Source of the DNA: Paraburkholderia aspalathi
Lineage (GTDB): Bacteria; Pseudomonadota; Gammaproteobacteria; Burkholderiales; Burkholderiaceae
NCBI RefSeq assembly: GCF_900116445.1
Contig: NZ_FPBH01000030.1
Span: 61,601 to 125,600 of the forward strand
Reading direction: 5' to 3'
DNA: 64,000 nucleotides
The number at the start of each line of letters is the position of its first letter. Position 1 is the stretch's first letter. The notes under the pieces were generated by a model that had not been told where the DNA came from, searched no databases, and saw only the letters and a program-made list of their open reading frames with translations. Below, one piece after another: positions 35,979-44,355 of this stretch. A program made the translations under genes and the position numbers.

Positions 35979-38905
35979 GGAATGTGTTCGCGCTTCAGCG
36001 CCTTCAGCGCGAGTTGTGCAATGTGAATCGACTGCCTGCCCGCGCCCTGTTCGATCTGCTCCCGGCAACTAAATCCGTTAGTCACCACTATTGCGCTTGC
36101 AGGAGCACTGCGCACAAGCGGTAGCAACTTGTCTTCGGCGATTTTCATCGAGAGGTCGTAATGGTCCGCATTGAATCCGAACGACCCGGCCATTCCGCAA
36201 CACCCCGTGTCAAGCAGAGTCCATCGCACGTGGAGTTTGTCGAGTAGTGCAGTCTCACCTTTCATGCCGAAGATCGACTTCTGATGGCAGTGCCCGTGTA
36301 CAACAACATCCGCGTCGAGCTCTGGCCAGTCGTAGTCTGCACGGCCAACGAAGTCGGAAAACAGGAAGGTCTGCTCTGCAAGTCGTTTCGCCATCGTGTC
36401 GTCAGGGAGTTGCTTGAGCAACTCGTCCTTGAAGACGGACAAACATCCGGGCTCGAGCCCGATAACGGGTACTCCCGACTGAATGTCATCAGCCAGCTCG
36501 TCGACCGCGCTTCGGAGCAGCGCGCGCGCCTCATCAAGCAGACCGTAGTCGTACAAAGGTCGGCCACAGCAAAGTCGCTTGCGCGGCAAAACGACTTCGT
36601 AGCCAATCGCAGTCAGCACATCAAATGCGGCCGTTGCGACCTCGGGCGAAAAGTGGTCGTTGAAAGTATCAACCCAGAGAATCACCTTCTGCGTGGATGC
36701 AGTTTTCGCAAGGCTGCCCACCGTCTGCCGCTGCCTGGCCATCGCCCTGAACGTCCGGGGAGCGAATACCGGCAGATGCCGTTGCGGCGCGACGCCCGCG
36801 ACCCACTTGCTGATACGAGCCAACGGTCGGGCTGAAGTCATGAAATTCGTCAACCACGGAAAACGACTCGCTAGCGGTGCCCATTGACCAATCCTCCCCA
36901 TGAACATCGCCTGCCGCGGTCGACGATGGTTCTCGTAGTAGTGAGACAGAAACTCAGCCTTGTACGACGCCATGTCGGTATGCGTCGGACAGTCTGATTT
37001 GCAACCCTTGCATGCAAGGCATGTGTCCAAAGCTTCTTTCACCTCAGGGCTGTTCCAGCCGTCGGTGATAATTTCGCCCTGGAGCATTTCCCAGAAGAGG
37101 TGGGCTCGGCCTCGTGTGGAGAACTTCTCCTCGCGTGTTGCACGAAAGCTCGGACACATCGTCCCGCCATCGAGGGAACGACACTTGCCCATGCCAATAC
37201 AGCGTTCAACCGCTCGCTGCATGCCGTCGCCTTCCGGGCTCGAGAACGCGAGCCTGGTCGTAAGCGTCACGGGCTTATATGAAGGTCCCATCCGCAAATT
37301 TTCATCCGCGCGATACGCATGGACGACCTTGCCCGGATTCAGGCGATTGGCCGGATCCCAAATAGCCTTGAAATCTTCCATCGCCTGCATGATTTCCGGG
37401 CCATACATAATGGGAAGAAACTCAGCTTTGGCTTGACCATCGCCGTGCTCCCCAGACAGGGAGCCACCGAAGTCAACTACCAGTTGCGCGGCCTCGCGCA
37501 AAAAGCCGCGCCACTTCAGCACACCCTCGTCGGTTCGGATATCGAAGGTGATACGCGCATGGACACAACCATCGCCGAAGTGACCATAAAGGCAGGTTTC
37601 ATATCCAAACCGGTCCACGAGCGCCTGAAACTTGCGCAGGTAGTCCCCGAGTCGCAACGGGTCAACGGCCGCGTCCTCCCAGCCCACAATCGGGTCAGGC
37701 TTTGACGGGTCCACCGCCAGTGCAACGGCAGATGCACCTGTCTCTCGAATCGACCAGATCTTCTGCTGCTTCTGTTTGTCTTCGACGACAAAACCGCTGA
37801 CCCCGGCACCGCCGTGGCCGGCCATGAAGTAAGCGTGAGCATCGTTTGCCTGTTCTATGGCATCAGCAACCGTGTCCGCTCCGAACTCCAGAACGACCCA
37901 GGCGTCGCCCTCCGGCAACAGCGCAATCTCCTCTTTCTTCAGTCCGCGCGCTTGCAGACCACGAATGATGGCGCGGTCGAGGCCTTCGATTGCGATTGGC
38001 GAAAAGCGATTGAAGTGAGGAACGCCATCTGCCGCGGTGTAGATGTCCTTGAAGCCAAGCACGAGCAAAACGCGGCACGATGGGCTGTGAACGAGGCGCA
38101 CCATTGCCTGCAAAGTAACGGCGCAGGTCCCTTCGGTTCCGACGAGTGCTCGCGCAACGTTGAAGCCATTTTCCGGCAACAGCTGGTCGAGGTTGAATCC
38201 GGACACGCGCCGCTTGATTTGCGGAAACTCCGCACGAATTCTTTGCGCATAACGGTCGCGCAGCGCTCGCAACCCTGCGTATATCTCTCCCTGCCGGCCG
38301 CCGCGCGCAATGATTTCTTCAAGCTCGGGCTCCGTGGTCGGACCCGCCCAGAATCGCGCGCCGTCATACGTCACGATTTCCAGCGCTTCGATGTTCTCGA
38401 CGGTCTTGCCACCCATCACCGAGTGCGCACCGCAAGAATTGTTGGCAATCATTCCGCCAAGCGTGCATCGGCTGTGTGTCGCAGGGTCCGGCGCGAAGGT
38501 CAGGCCATGCTCTTCAGCCGCGTCGCGCAGGTTATCGCACACGACGCCCGGTTCAACCAGCGCCGTCCGGCTTTCCGCGTCAACAGAGACGATCCGGTTG
38601 ACATACTTGCTCGTGTCAGCCACAACCGCCACGTTCACGCACTGGCCATTCTGCGAAGTGCCTCCGCCTCGTGTAAGAAACGGAACATCGTTGCGCCGGC
38701 ACACACCGAGCGCGGCAACGAGGTCGTCCACATCGACGGGGACCACAGCGCCTAGTGGTATCTGCCGGTAGTTCGATGCATCAGAGGCGTACAACGCTTT
38801 CGACCCGGCATCGAAACGAACTTCACCACGAAGGGTTTTCCGAAGCTCCGCCTCAATGTCTTGCAACAGGGCTTTGCTCGCCTGGAACGCGGTAGCGGGT
38901 TTCAC
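35927..38905 (-). CDS. YdiJ-type FAD/4Fe-4S oxidoreductase, probable D-2-hydroxyglutarate dehydrogenase
   Basis: A 992-residue fusion: an FAD-linked oxidase domain (PCMH-type; RGGGTSQNGQCVNVAV at ~90, GGMIANNSCGAHSVMGG at ~150), its C-terminal cap (to ~540), a ferredoxin-like segment with cysteine sets near 566-580 (CIGMGKC, then C) and 628-638 (CLACKGCKSDC), and two CCG modules (CCGRPLYDYG ~776, CCGMAGSFG ~897). This is the YdiJ family; a Pseudomonas putida member oxidises D-2-hydroxyglutarate to 2-oxoglutarate in lysine catabolism. The gene starts 1 bp after the DUF1338 gene, whose product (D-2-hydroxyglutarate) it would consume. Confidence 0.9.
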   Translation of the reverse strand: MKPATAFQASKALLQDIEAELRKTLRGEVRFDAGSKALYASDASNYRQIPLGAVVPVDVDDLVAALGVCRRNDVPFLTRGGGTSQNGQCVNVAVVADTSKYVNRIVSVDAESRTALVEPGVVCDNLRDAAEEHGLTFAPDPATHSRCTLGGMIANNSCGAHSVMGGKTVENIEALEIVTYDGARFWAGPTTEPELEEIIARGGRQGEIYAGLRALRDRYAQRIRAEFPQIKRRVSGFNLDQLLPENGFNVARALVGTEGTCAVTLQAMVRLVHSPSCRVLLVLGFKDIYTAADGVPHFNRFSPIAIEGLDRAIIRGLQARGLKKEEIALLPEGDAWVVLEFGADTVADAIEQANDAHAYFMAGHGGAGVSGFVVEDKQKQQKIWSIRETGASAVALAVDPSKPDPIVGWEDAAVDPLRLGDYLRKFQALVDRFGYETCLYGHFGDGCVHARITFDIRTDEGVLKWRGFLREAAQLVVDFGGSLSGEHGDGQAKAEFLPIMYGPEIMQAMEDFKAIWDPANRLNPGKVVHAYRADENLRMGPSYKPVTLTTRLAFSSPEGDGMQRAVERCIGMGKCRSLDGGTMCPSFRATREEKFSTRGRAHLFWEMLQGEIITDGWNSPEVKEALDTCLACKGCKSDCPTHTDMASYKAEFLSHYYENHRRPRQAMFMGRIGQWAPLASRFPWLTNFMTSARPLARISKWVAGVAPQRHLPVFAPRTFRAMARQRQTVGSLAKTASTQKVILWVDTFNDHFSPEVATAAFDVLTAIGYEVVLPRKRLCCGRPLYDYGLLDEARALLRSAVDELADDIQSGVPVIGLEPGCLSVFKDELLKQLPDDTMAKRLAEQTFLFSDFVGRADYDWPELDADVVVHGHCHQKSIFGMKGETALLDKLHVRWTLLDTGCCGMAGSFGFNADHYDLSMKIAEDKLLPLVRSAPASAIVVTNGFSCREQIEQGAGRQSIHIAQLALKALKREHIPQAKPVPGTTGDLMPIS

Positions 38906-38906
38906 T

Positions 38907-39935
38907 TTACTGCGCCGCGTTCGCTGTCATCTTGAAGATGCCTTGAGCGTTTCCGGCGTCGAAGCGCAGGTCAGTTGCCCAACTGCGCGATGCCTGGTCG
39001 AAGTTGCGCTTGCGCGTGATGAACTCATAGAACGAACCAGGGACGTCACGCGTCACGATTTTTCCGTCATGCGATTTGAACTCGCGCCTGACCGTGTCGG
39101 CGCGGTAGGCAGTCTGGAATACACGACCTGAGCGCGACCGCTCGACTTCGGGCTTCATCGGCCGCCCCTTCGCCTTCTCATCGTCGGACAACTTGAACAC
39201 GTCTTCGACGCGGTCCGTGGCGTGGTTGAACGCATTGCCTTCCGTCGCAATCCAGGCCATTTCGGCCGACTCAAGCAGGAGTGCCTCGTAGTCTGCTTCT
39301 TGCGGTACTTCATGATGGCGCGCAAAGGCGCCGACGATCACAGGCAGTAGCTCGCATGCTGCCTCGACAGGCAGCGAGCCGTCGCGTTCCAGCTCCCAGA
39401 GTTGCGAGACTGCTGCTGGCGTCAACGGGTCCTTCGACGTGCTCACGACGTTCGTCACGGCTTGCTGAAACTCGCTGGAGAAACGTTCCGGGTGAAGCTC
39501 GCTGACGAAAAACTGGGCAATCCCATCAGGCGCGTCTTCGTGTAAGTAAGCGCGTCCGGTCATGCCCAGCTTGTCCAACGGGTAGCGGCCGTTCAGCTTG
39601 AAACCAAGCGGACGTAGAATTCGGGTAAATGCGGCTTCGCCCGGCGGCAGTGCGCCATTCTTCGACCAACGAACAGTGCGAAGCGCGCCGTGGTCGAAGT
39701 AGACTGACCCGCCTTTGGCGATTGCCTCGTCCGTGTAGATCCGGCCATTCGTCGAGCGGTCCAGCAGATCCTCGAACAGGGCCATGTTCATCGTATGCGC
39801 CAGTTCGGCGCGCGTAACAATCCCGGCCTCCCAGTCCTGAAGCACGGTCGGGAAATTCAGGGTGGCAAAGAGGGAGTCTGTCTTTGCGGGGCCAAGCAGC
39901 TTCAGTAACAGATGTTCAACGTTCGAATTACGCAT
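38907..39935 (-). CDS. hglS: 2-oxoadipate dioxygenase/decarboxylase (HglS, DUF1338)
   Basis: This 342-residue protein is a DUF1338 member: the metal and substrate motif YFDHGALRTVRW (His82, Arg86), a second His in NAFNHATDRV, the Glu in PGSFYEFITRKR, and the N-terminal MNMALFEDLLDRSTNGR. DUF1338 HglS is an Fe(II) enzyme of VOC-like fold that converts 2-oxoadipate to D-2-hydroxyglutarate with O2. It is followed 1 bp later by the YdiJ-type dehydrogenase and is divergent from a LysR regulator, a layout seen in lysine degradation loci. Confidence 0.92.
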   Translation of the reverse strand: MRNSNVEHLLLKLLGPAKTDSLFATLNFPTVLQDWEAGIVTRAELAHTMNMALFEDLLDRSTNGRIYTDEAIAKGGSVYFDHGALRTVRWSKNGALPPGEAAFTRILRPLGFKLNGRYPLDKLGMTGRAYLHEDAPDGIAQFFVSELHPERFSSEFQQAVTNVVSTSKDPLTPAAVSQLWELERDGSLPVEAACELLPVIVGAFARHHEVPQEADYEALLLESAEMAWIATEGNAFNHATDRVEDVFKLSDDEKAKGRPMKPEVERSRSGRVFQTAYRADTVRREFKSHDGKIVTRDVPGSFYEFITRKRNFDQASRSWATDLRFDAGNAQGIFKMTANAAQ

Positions 39936-40090
39936 CGCTTATCTCACAGGGACACAGCGCCGGAAGGCGGAGATTGTTCTTCTGCTGACTTCCCGGAGGA
40001 AGGTCAGCCGTACGTGATTGCATTATTCAAACGGTTGCATATCGCGTAAAGCGAGATTAAATTGTTACTTGATGACATTTAGGAATTAAC

Positions 40091-40996
40091 ATGCGCAAGT
40101 TCAAGATTCCCAACATGGGCGCGTTGCTGGCATTTGAAGCTTCTGCGCGACACGAGAGCTTCACGCATGCGGCGAAGGAACTGTTCCTGACGGAAAGCGC
40201 CATCTCGCGTCAAATCGCAACACTCGAATCCAATCTTGGTGTCCGCCTGTTTGTTCGCGCAAAGCAGCGCGTGGTGCTCACTCGTGCCGGGCGGCTGTAC
40301 AGCACGCAAGTCCGCAGGGCGCTCGAAAATCTCGACCGCGATACCCTGTCAATCATCGCTCATGGTAGCGGCGGTGGCTATCTCGAACTCGCAGTACTTC
40401 CCACGTTTGCGTCTCAGTGGTTAATTCCGCGCCTGAAAGATTTCAACGACCGAACGCCTGACGTACGGATAAATATGGGCGTGCGTACTGACACGTTTTC
40501 GTTCGAGGAATCACATTTCGAAGCGGCCATTCACTATGGAAAGCCGACGTGGCCGGGCACCTCTTCCGACTATCTGTTCGGGGAAGAGGTGGTACCCATC
40601 TGCTCGCCGTCGCTCTTATCCAAACCCATCAAAAAACCCCACGAACTGCTTGCCTACCCGCTGTTGCACTCGACCACTCGTCCCGACGCGTGGACAAGAT
40701 GGTTATCGGATCTCGGCGTCGAGGACAATTCCACGATGCAAGGCGTGCGCTACGAACTCCATACGATGCTGATCAGTGCCGCCGCCGCAGGGCTAGGCGT
40801 GGCACTTGTACCAAAGTTTTTCGTCGAGGGGCAGTTGAAGCAGCTTGGCCTCATCATTCCCTTTGAAGCCGCAACTGTTGCAGACTCCGCCTACTACCTC
40901 GTTTATCCGACGGAACTGAGCCACGGCAAACCGCTGGAGCTCTTCAGAACATGGCTTCTCGAACAAGCCAGCGCATACAAGGCACCGAAACCGTGA
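40091..40996 (+). CDS. LysR-family regulator (GcvA-like)
   Basis: A 301-residue LysR regulator: N-terminal winged helix (LLAFEASARHESFTHAAKEL, then FLTESAISRQIATLE) and a periplasmic-binding-like sensor domain with the GcvA-type WPGTSSDYLFGEEVVPICSP. It is divergently transcribed from hglS across 155 bp and probably controls hglS and the YdiJ-type gene, perhaps with 2-oxoadipate or 2-hydroxyglutarate as effector (inference). TAGGAA precedes the ATG. Confidence 0.92.
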   Translation: MRKFKIPNMGALLAFEASARHESFTHAAKELFLTESAISRQIATLESNLGVRLFVRAKQRVVLTRAGRLYSTQVRRALENLDRDTLSIIAHGSGGGYLELAVLPTFASQWLIPRLKDFNDRTPDVRINMGVRTDTFSFEESHFEAAIHYGKPTWPGTSSDYLFGEEVVPICSPSLLSKPIKKPHELLAYPLLHSTTRPDAWTRWLSDLGVEDNSTMQGVRYELHTMLISAAAAGLGVALVPKFFVEGQLKQLGLIIPFEAATVADSAYYLVYPTELSHGKPLELFRTWLLEQASAYKAPKP

Positions 40997-41125
40997 TTGC
41001 TACTTCTCTGCGCTGCATCTCAGATACTTACGCAGAACCCCTGAAGGCCGACGCATACTGCGCAGGAACCCATCGGGGGCAACGGCCTGGCTAGCGCAAG
41101 TTGGCAGTTGCGGGGCACTGGTTGA

Positions 41126-42034
41126 TCAACCTAGCGCACTGCGCGCAACGCGGCACGCGGCCAGATCCCATGCGGCGCAGCCAACGCTCTTGAAGAAAAC
41201 CGGTGCATCCGGCTTGAGCTGACCTTGAATCGCTTGTGCCAACGAACCAGCGCGACTCCAGTCAAACTCAGCCTGAATCAGGTCGCCTGCCTCGTGCTTC
41301 GCGCCCACTGGGTCGTCAACAACCACGAAACTGCCATCAACAACCTGTTTGCTGATTTCGGCAGCGTCCGGCGTGAACGCCCCGACGCCGATGACCAACC
41401 GACCGGAACGAACCGCTTCGTTGTAGACGGGCTTCCTGCTCGTAGTCACGGTAACCACAACGTCGACGGAGTCGGGGATCTCACCTTGCAGTGCTTCGAG
41501 CTTCGGGGCGACCACCATGTGTCGTTCAACAAAGCTTCGTGTGTCGTCGTCCGAAATGCCCTTGGCCAGGATTCGCGCCTCAGGGAAAAGTGTTGCAAAA
41601 GCCTCGACGTGATTCGACGCCTGCTTTCCCGTGCCGATGACCAGGATTTCCTTGGGCAAACCATTCAGAAGCGTCATTGCCCCCAAGGCCGACACGGCAG
41701 CCGTGCGACGCCCCGTCACAGTCGGACCATCAAGCACGAACAACATCTCGCCAGTGTCTGCGTCGCATGCTATGACCTGTCCGTTAATGGTCGGCAGGTT
41801 GCGAGCGATGTTGCCCGGGCAGACGTTCACCAGCTTATGAATCGCGATATCTTCCGCGCTCGACGGCATGGACAGCATCACCCCGCCTTTTAAAGGAATG
41901 GACAGTCGCTCGGGACTCGCGATGTCGCCGGCGCCGTACTCGACGATTGTTCGCCTAAGCGTCTCTACGAGTGCGGTGTAGTCAAGAAGCGAAGCTGTCT
42001 CCTGTGCATCAAAGGTCGTCTTTTCGGTATTCAT
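41126..42034 (-). CDS. Δ1-pyrroline/Δ1-piperideine-2-carboxylate reductase (ornithine cyclodeaminase family, LhpI-like)
   Basis: A 302-residue member of the ornithine cyclodeaminase/μ-crystallin family: KLVNVCPGNIARNLPTINGQ, the substrate-contact Arg in VTGRRTAAVSALG, and a Rossmann GTGKQASNH. The LhpI-type members reduce the cyclic imines Pyr2C and Pip2C to L-proline and L-pipecolate. In this island it would convert imines made by the proline-racemase-family dehydratases, feeding pipecolate to the FAD dehydrogenase (inference). It is divergent from the interrupted GntR gene, its probable regulator. Confidence 0.85.
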   Translation of the reverse strand: MNTEKTTFDAQETASLLDYTALVETLRRTIVEYGAGDIASPERLSIPLKGGVMLSMPSSAEDIAIHKLVNVCPGNIARNLPTINGQVIACDADTGEMLFVLDGPTVTGRRTAAVSALGAMTLLNGLPKEILVIGTGKQASNHVEAFATLFPEARILAKGISDDDTRSFVERHMVVAPKLEALQGEIPDSVDVVVTVTTSRKPVYNEAVRSGRLVIGVGAFTPDAAEISKQVVDGSFVVVDDPVGAKHEAGDLIQAEFDWSRAGSLAQAIQGQLKPDAPVFFKSVGCAAWDLAACRVARSALG

Positions 42035-42124
42035 GCGGTTTCCACTGAGGTAGGAAGGGGCGACTCGGCGTACGCAGACAGGGAGTCAAGCCGGATAACC
42101 ACTGGACTTGATTTAGACCAGTTA

Positions 42125-42137
42125 TGGTTCACAACCA
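42125..42137. promoter_or_regulatory. Candidate GntR/FadR-type operator
   Basis: TGGTTCACAACCA is a perfect palindrome with 5-nt arms between the reductase gene and the GntR-family gene. It resembles FadR-type operators (TGGT...ACCA). A second, wider pair, GTGGT and ACCAC, spans 42241-42259, just before the regulator's ATG. Autoregulation and control of the reductase gene are inferred. Confidence 0.45.
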
Positions 42138-42283
42138 CACCAATAGTACATGTAAAGAAGCAATTTGGATCAATTTAAAGCCAAATTGAGGGAATTCCCT
42201 AGGAACAATCAGCCCGCAGCGTGGTGCCAGTCTTCCTCAAGTGGTATATTTTGAACCACCCATCTCTTCACATTCGTCCATAT

Positions 42284-42841
42284 ATGGCTTCCGCACCAGC
42301 CGAATTCCCTCGCAATTTCCGCCCGCTTCAGATTTATGAGCAGGTCTCGGAAAAAATCAGAGCTGAAATCCGCGCAGGACGATTTATGCCTGATGCGCGG
42401 CTACCCTCAGAGCGTGAACTTGCTTCACTTTTCGGCGTGGGGCGGCCTGCTGTACGTGAAGCCATTGGTGCCCTTCAGAACGAAGGGCTCGTCATCACGC
42501 GCAGAAACTCAGGCACATACGTCGCGGGCAACGCGCCCGACGTTCTGAGCAGAAGTGTGGACGTAGCGCAAGCACCGGATGGCCAACTGCAGCCCGATTA
42601 CAGCCCCTCAGCGACACTGGACGTTCGCCTGATATTGGAGCCCGCAATTGCACGGCGCGCTGCCGCGCTCAAAAAGCGCGACAAGCTTGCGGAGCACTAT
42701 CTGTCACAGATGGAAACGCTCACCGATGTGTCCGACCCTGAACAACGCACGCTCTGGAACAACAGCGACCGTCTCTTTCATCGGCAGCTCGCCCAGATGA
42801 CGGGTGACGCGTTGCTGGCAAGACGTAGAGCGAAGGAAAGT
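42284..42841 (+). pseudogene. FadR-type GntR regulator, cut by the Tn7-like element
   Basis: The protein has a complete N-terminal winged helix (YEQVSEKIRAEIRAGRFMPD and LPSERELASLFGVGRPAVREA) and the first helices of the FCD ligand domain (LDVRLILEPAIARRAAAL, HRQLAQMTGDALLA). FCD homology stops at about 42825; after that the frame runs into DNA of the Tn7-like element and ends at 43015 with an unrelated tail. Roughly 60-70 residues of the ligand domain are missing, and I could not find them beyond 53 kb. DNA binding may survive, ligand response probably not. Confidence 0.85.
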
Positions 42842-42960
42842 TGTCACCAAAAACGAAGTAAAGTCGTCAACACCCGGTTTTGCGTATCGCACACGACATT
42901 TTTTGGGCATCGATCATTGGAAGCTTTTCAAGGACCGCCCCTGCCGCCTGAGCCCGCGAG

Positions 42961-43650
42961 CTACAGGACGCGATCGTCAACGCCAAGGCAAAAGCTGCCT
43001 GCCATGCGATTGTAGAAATGTCGCGCGATGGCAATACGATGCTCCTTGCGCATCGCTGGTTTCGCTGCAAAGGCTGGAGGAGATTGAGTCGCGTAAAGCT
43101 CGCCGCATTGCGCACAGCGATACGGCGATCCCACAAGACTCGCGTTGAGGATGTAGGGTGTTTCCCGCCCGCAACGATGGCATTGCGTCTCGAGCTTTCG
43201 TTGGTGAGCGGGACAACGGTTTTCGCTGAACATCTGGTACGTCACGCTGTGATGACCGAGTAATACGCATTGCCTGCAATACCGGAAAACCGGGTGATGC
43301 CTTCCCCTCTGGCCGGCATCAAGGAGTGAAGCGTGCAATACCTTGCCAGGCAATAGCAGCGTGCGCCTCAGATGCTTCACATCGACGGCATCGCGCATTG
43401 GCTCAACGCCTTCGTACGGGTCGATGTCAGCACCCATTAGCCGCACCAGCGCGTGCCCAGGAAGTCCGTTCGCACGCGCGAACTTCCACAGGATCGATAC
43501 AATCGACTCGCCCGGCAACAGCCACCGCGCATCGAATATGAAGCCCAGTGCCGGGGTCAGCCGTCGCTCATCGAGGCTGAGTATCGGGAAGCGCGGGGCA
43601 ATGAGCGCGGGCGCCTCTTTACGCGTGGACAAGCACGCGACCGGTTGCAT
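42961..43650 (-). CDS. tniQ: TniQ-family target-selection protein
   Basis: About 229 residues. Features: LPGESIVSILWKFARANGLPGHALVRLMG near the N-terminus (read in parts) and a zinc-ribbon region (FRYCRQC, RCPAHQRKLETQCHRCGRETPY, YRCAQCGELY), the hallmark of TniQ. TniQ links TnsC to target DNA or to guide proteins. The ATG at 43650 overlaps the 3' end of tnsC by 32 nt, indicating coupling. It is short compared with many TniQ proteins, so the C-terminus may be trimmed. Confidence 0.8.
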   Translation of the reverse strand: MQPVACLSTRKEAPALIAPRFPILSLDERRLTPALGFIFDARWLLPGESIVSILWKFARANGLPGHALVRLMGADIDPYEGVEPMRDAVDVKHLRRTLLLPGKVLHASLLDAGQRGRHHPVFRYCRQCVLLGHHSVTYQMFSENRCPAHQRKLETQCHRCGRETPYILNASLVGSPYRCAQCGELYATQSPPAFAAKPAMRKEHRIAIARHFYNRMAGSFCLGVDDRVL

Positions 43651-43795
43651 GGCGCGACTGAACATAGCCGGAGTGCCGCACAGCGTGGGCCCATAACGAG
43701 GCGTCCGGACAATACCCCGGAGCATCCCTGAGTTCGCTATCCTTGAGCACGATCTCGACGGCCCGCGCAAACGATTCCAACGGAACAGAAACGTA
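43619..43795 (-). pseudogene. tnsC: 3' end of tnsC, separated by the Tn554/RIT-like element
   Basis: Between the element's left border and tniQ, the minus strand encodes YVSVPLESFARAVEIVLKDS, then ELRDAPGYCPDASLWAHAV, RHSGYVQSR and ends HATGRVLVHA before TAA at 43619. A stop codon lies just upstream in the same frame. This reads as the missing C-terminal part of the TnsC-like ATPase whose 5' part ends at 49372. It was recognised by frame continuity across the shared hexamer rather than by a database match. Confidence 0.7.
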
Positions 43796-43887
43796 CTAAC
43801 AGTTAGTTAAGCGTAAGTGCGTGAATTTACGGGATAAGTTTCGGCTAACAATTTTTGCGCACCTTTCAACCCCGCTCACGACAATAT

Positions 43888-44355
43888 TTACTCGTTCTTT
43901 CGCCCGAACGGAGCGGTCAACACCTTGCCCTCGACAATCCCTTTGAGTATCTGGATTTCCGCTCTGAGCGCTTCATTGACGGATGCCAGGTCAACAATCT
44001 CCTTATTTTGATTGGCGATCAACTGGTAGAGCCGGGTGGTCGCCGCCCGTTGTAACTGCAATTCCTGGTGCTTGTCGTCGCGCTGTGCTCGTGTGGATTT
44101 ATTAACCAGAGCGCGGACCTGTTCGGCGAAGTCGGGATAGGTGTTATGGATCAGGGCTGGGGTCACTTTGGCTTCTTTGGCGACGGCCGCAATCGACACT
44201 TTCTTGCAGGCGCGCTGTAGACGACTCAGGGCCAGTTGCAACTCGGTCAGCGTTCGAACGCGATCACGCTGGCGGGGCGGTTTGATCGCTTCGGGCGCCG
44301 CCGCGATGCTAGGCGTTCGCTTCGCTATCACGTGGCTCTTCTCCCGGTAGTTCAA
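43888..44355 (-). CDS. TnpC-like accessory protein of the recombinase module (DUF6262-like)
   Basis: This 155-residue protein has a small helix-turn-helix (KVSIAAVAKEAKVTPALIHN) followed by a long coiled coil (to NEALRAEIQILKGIVEGK). It fits the small third protein of Tn554 (TnpC), which aids strand choice and orientation in that family. Its start overlaps the preceding recombinase gene by 47 nt. Confidence 0.7.
   Translation of the reverse strand: MNYREKSHVIAKRTPSIAAAPEAIKPPRQRDRVRTLTELQLALSRLQRACKKVSIAAVAKEAKVTPALIHNTYPDFAEQVRALVNKSTRAQRDDKHQELQLQRAATTRLYQLIANQNKEIVDLASVNEALRAEIQILKGIVEGKVLTAPFGRKNE

Noticed and set aside
42704..42910. 68-codon minus-strand frame at the left border of the Tn7-like element
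   Set aside because: Crosses the junction between GntR and transposon sequence and has no motif.
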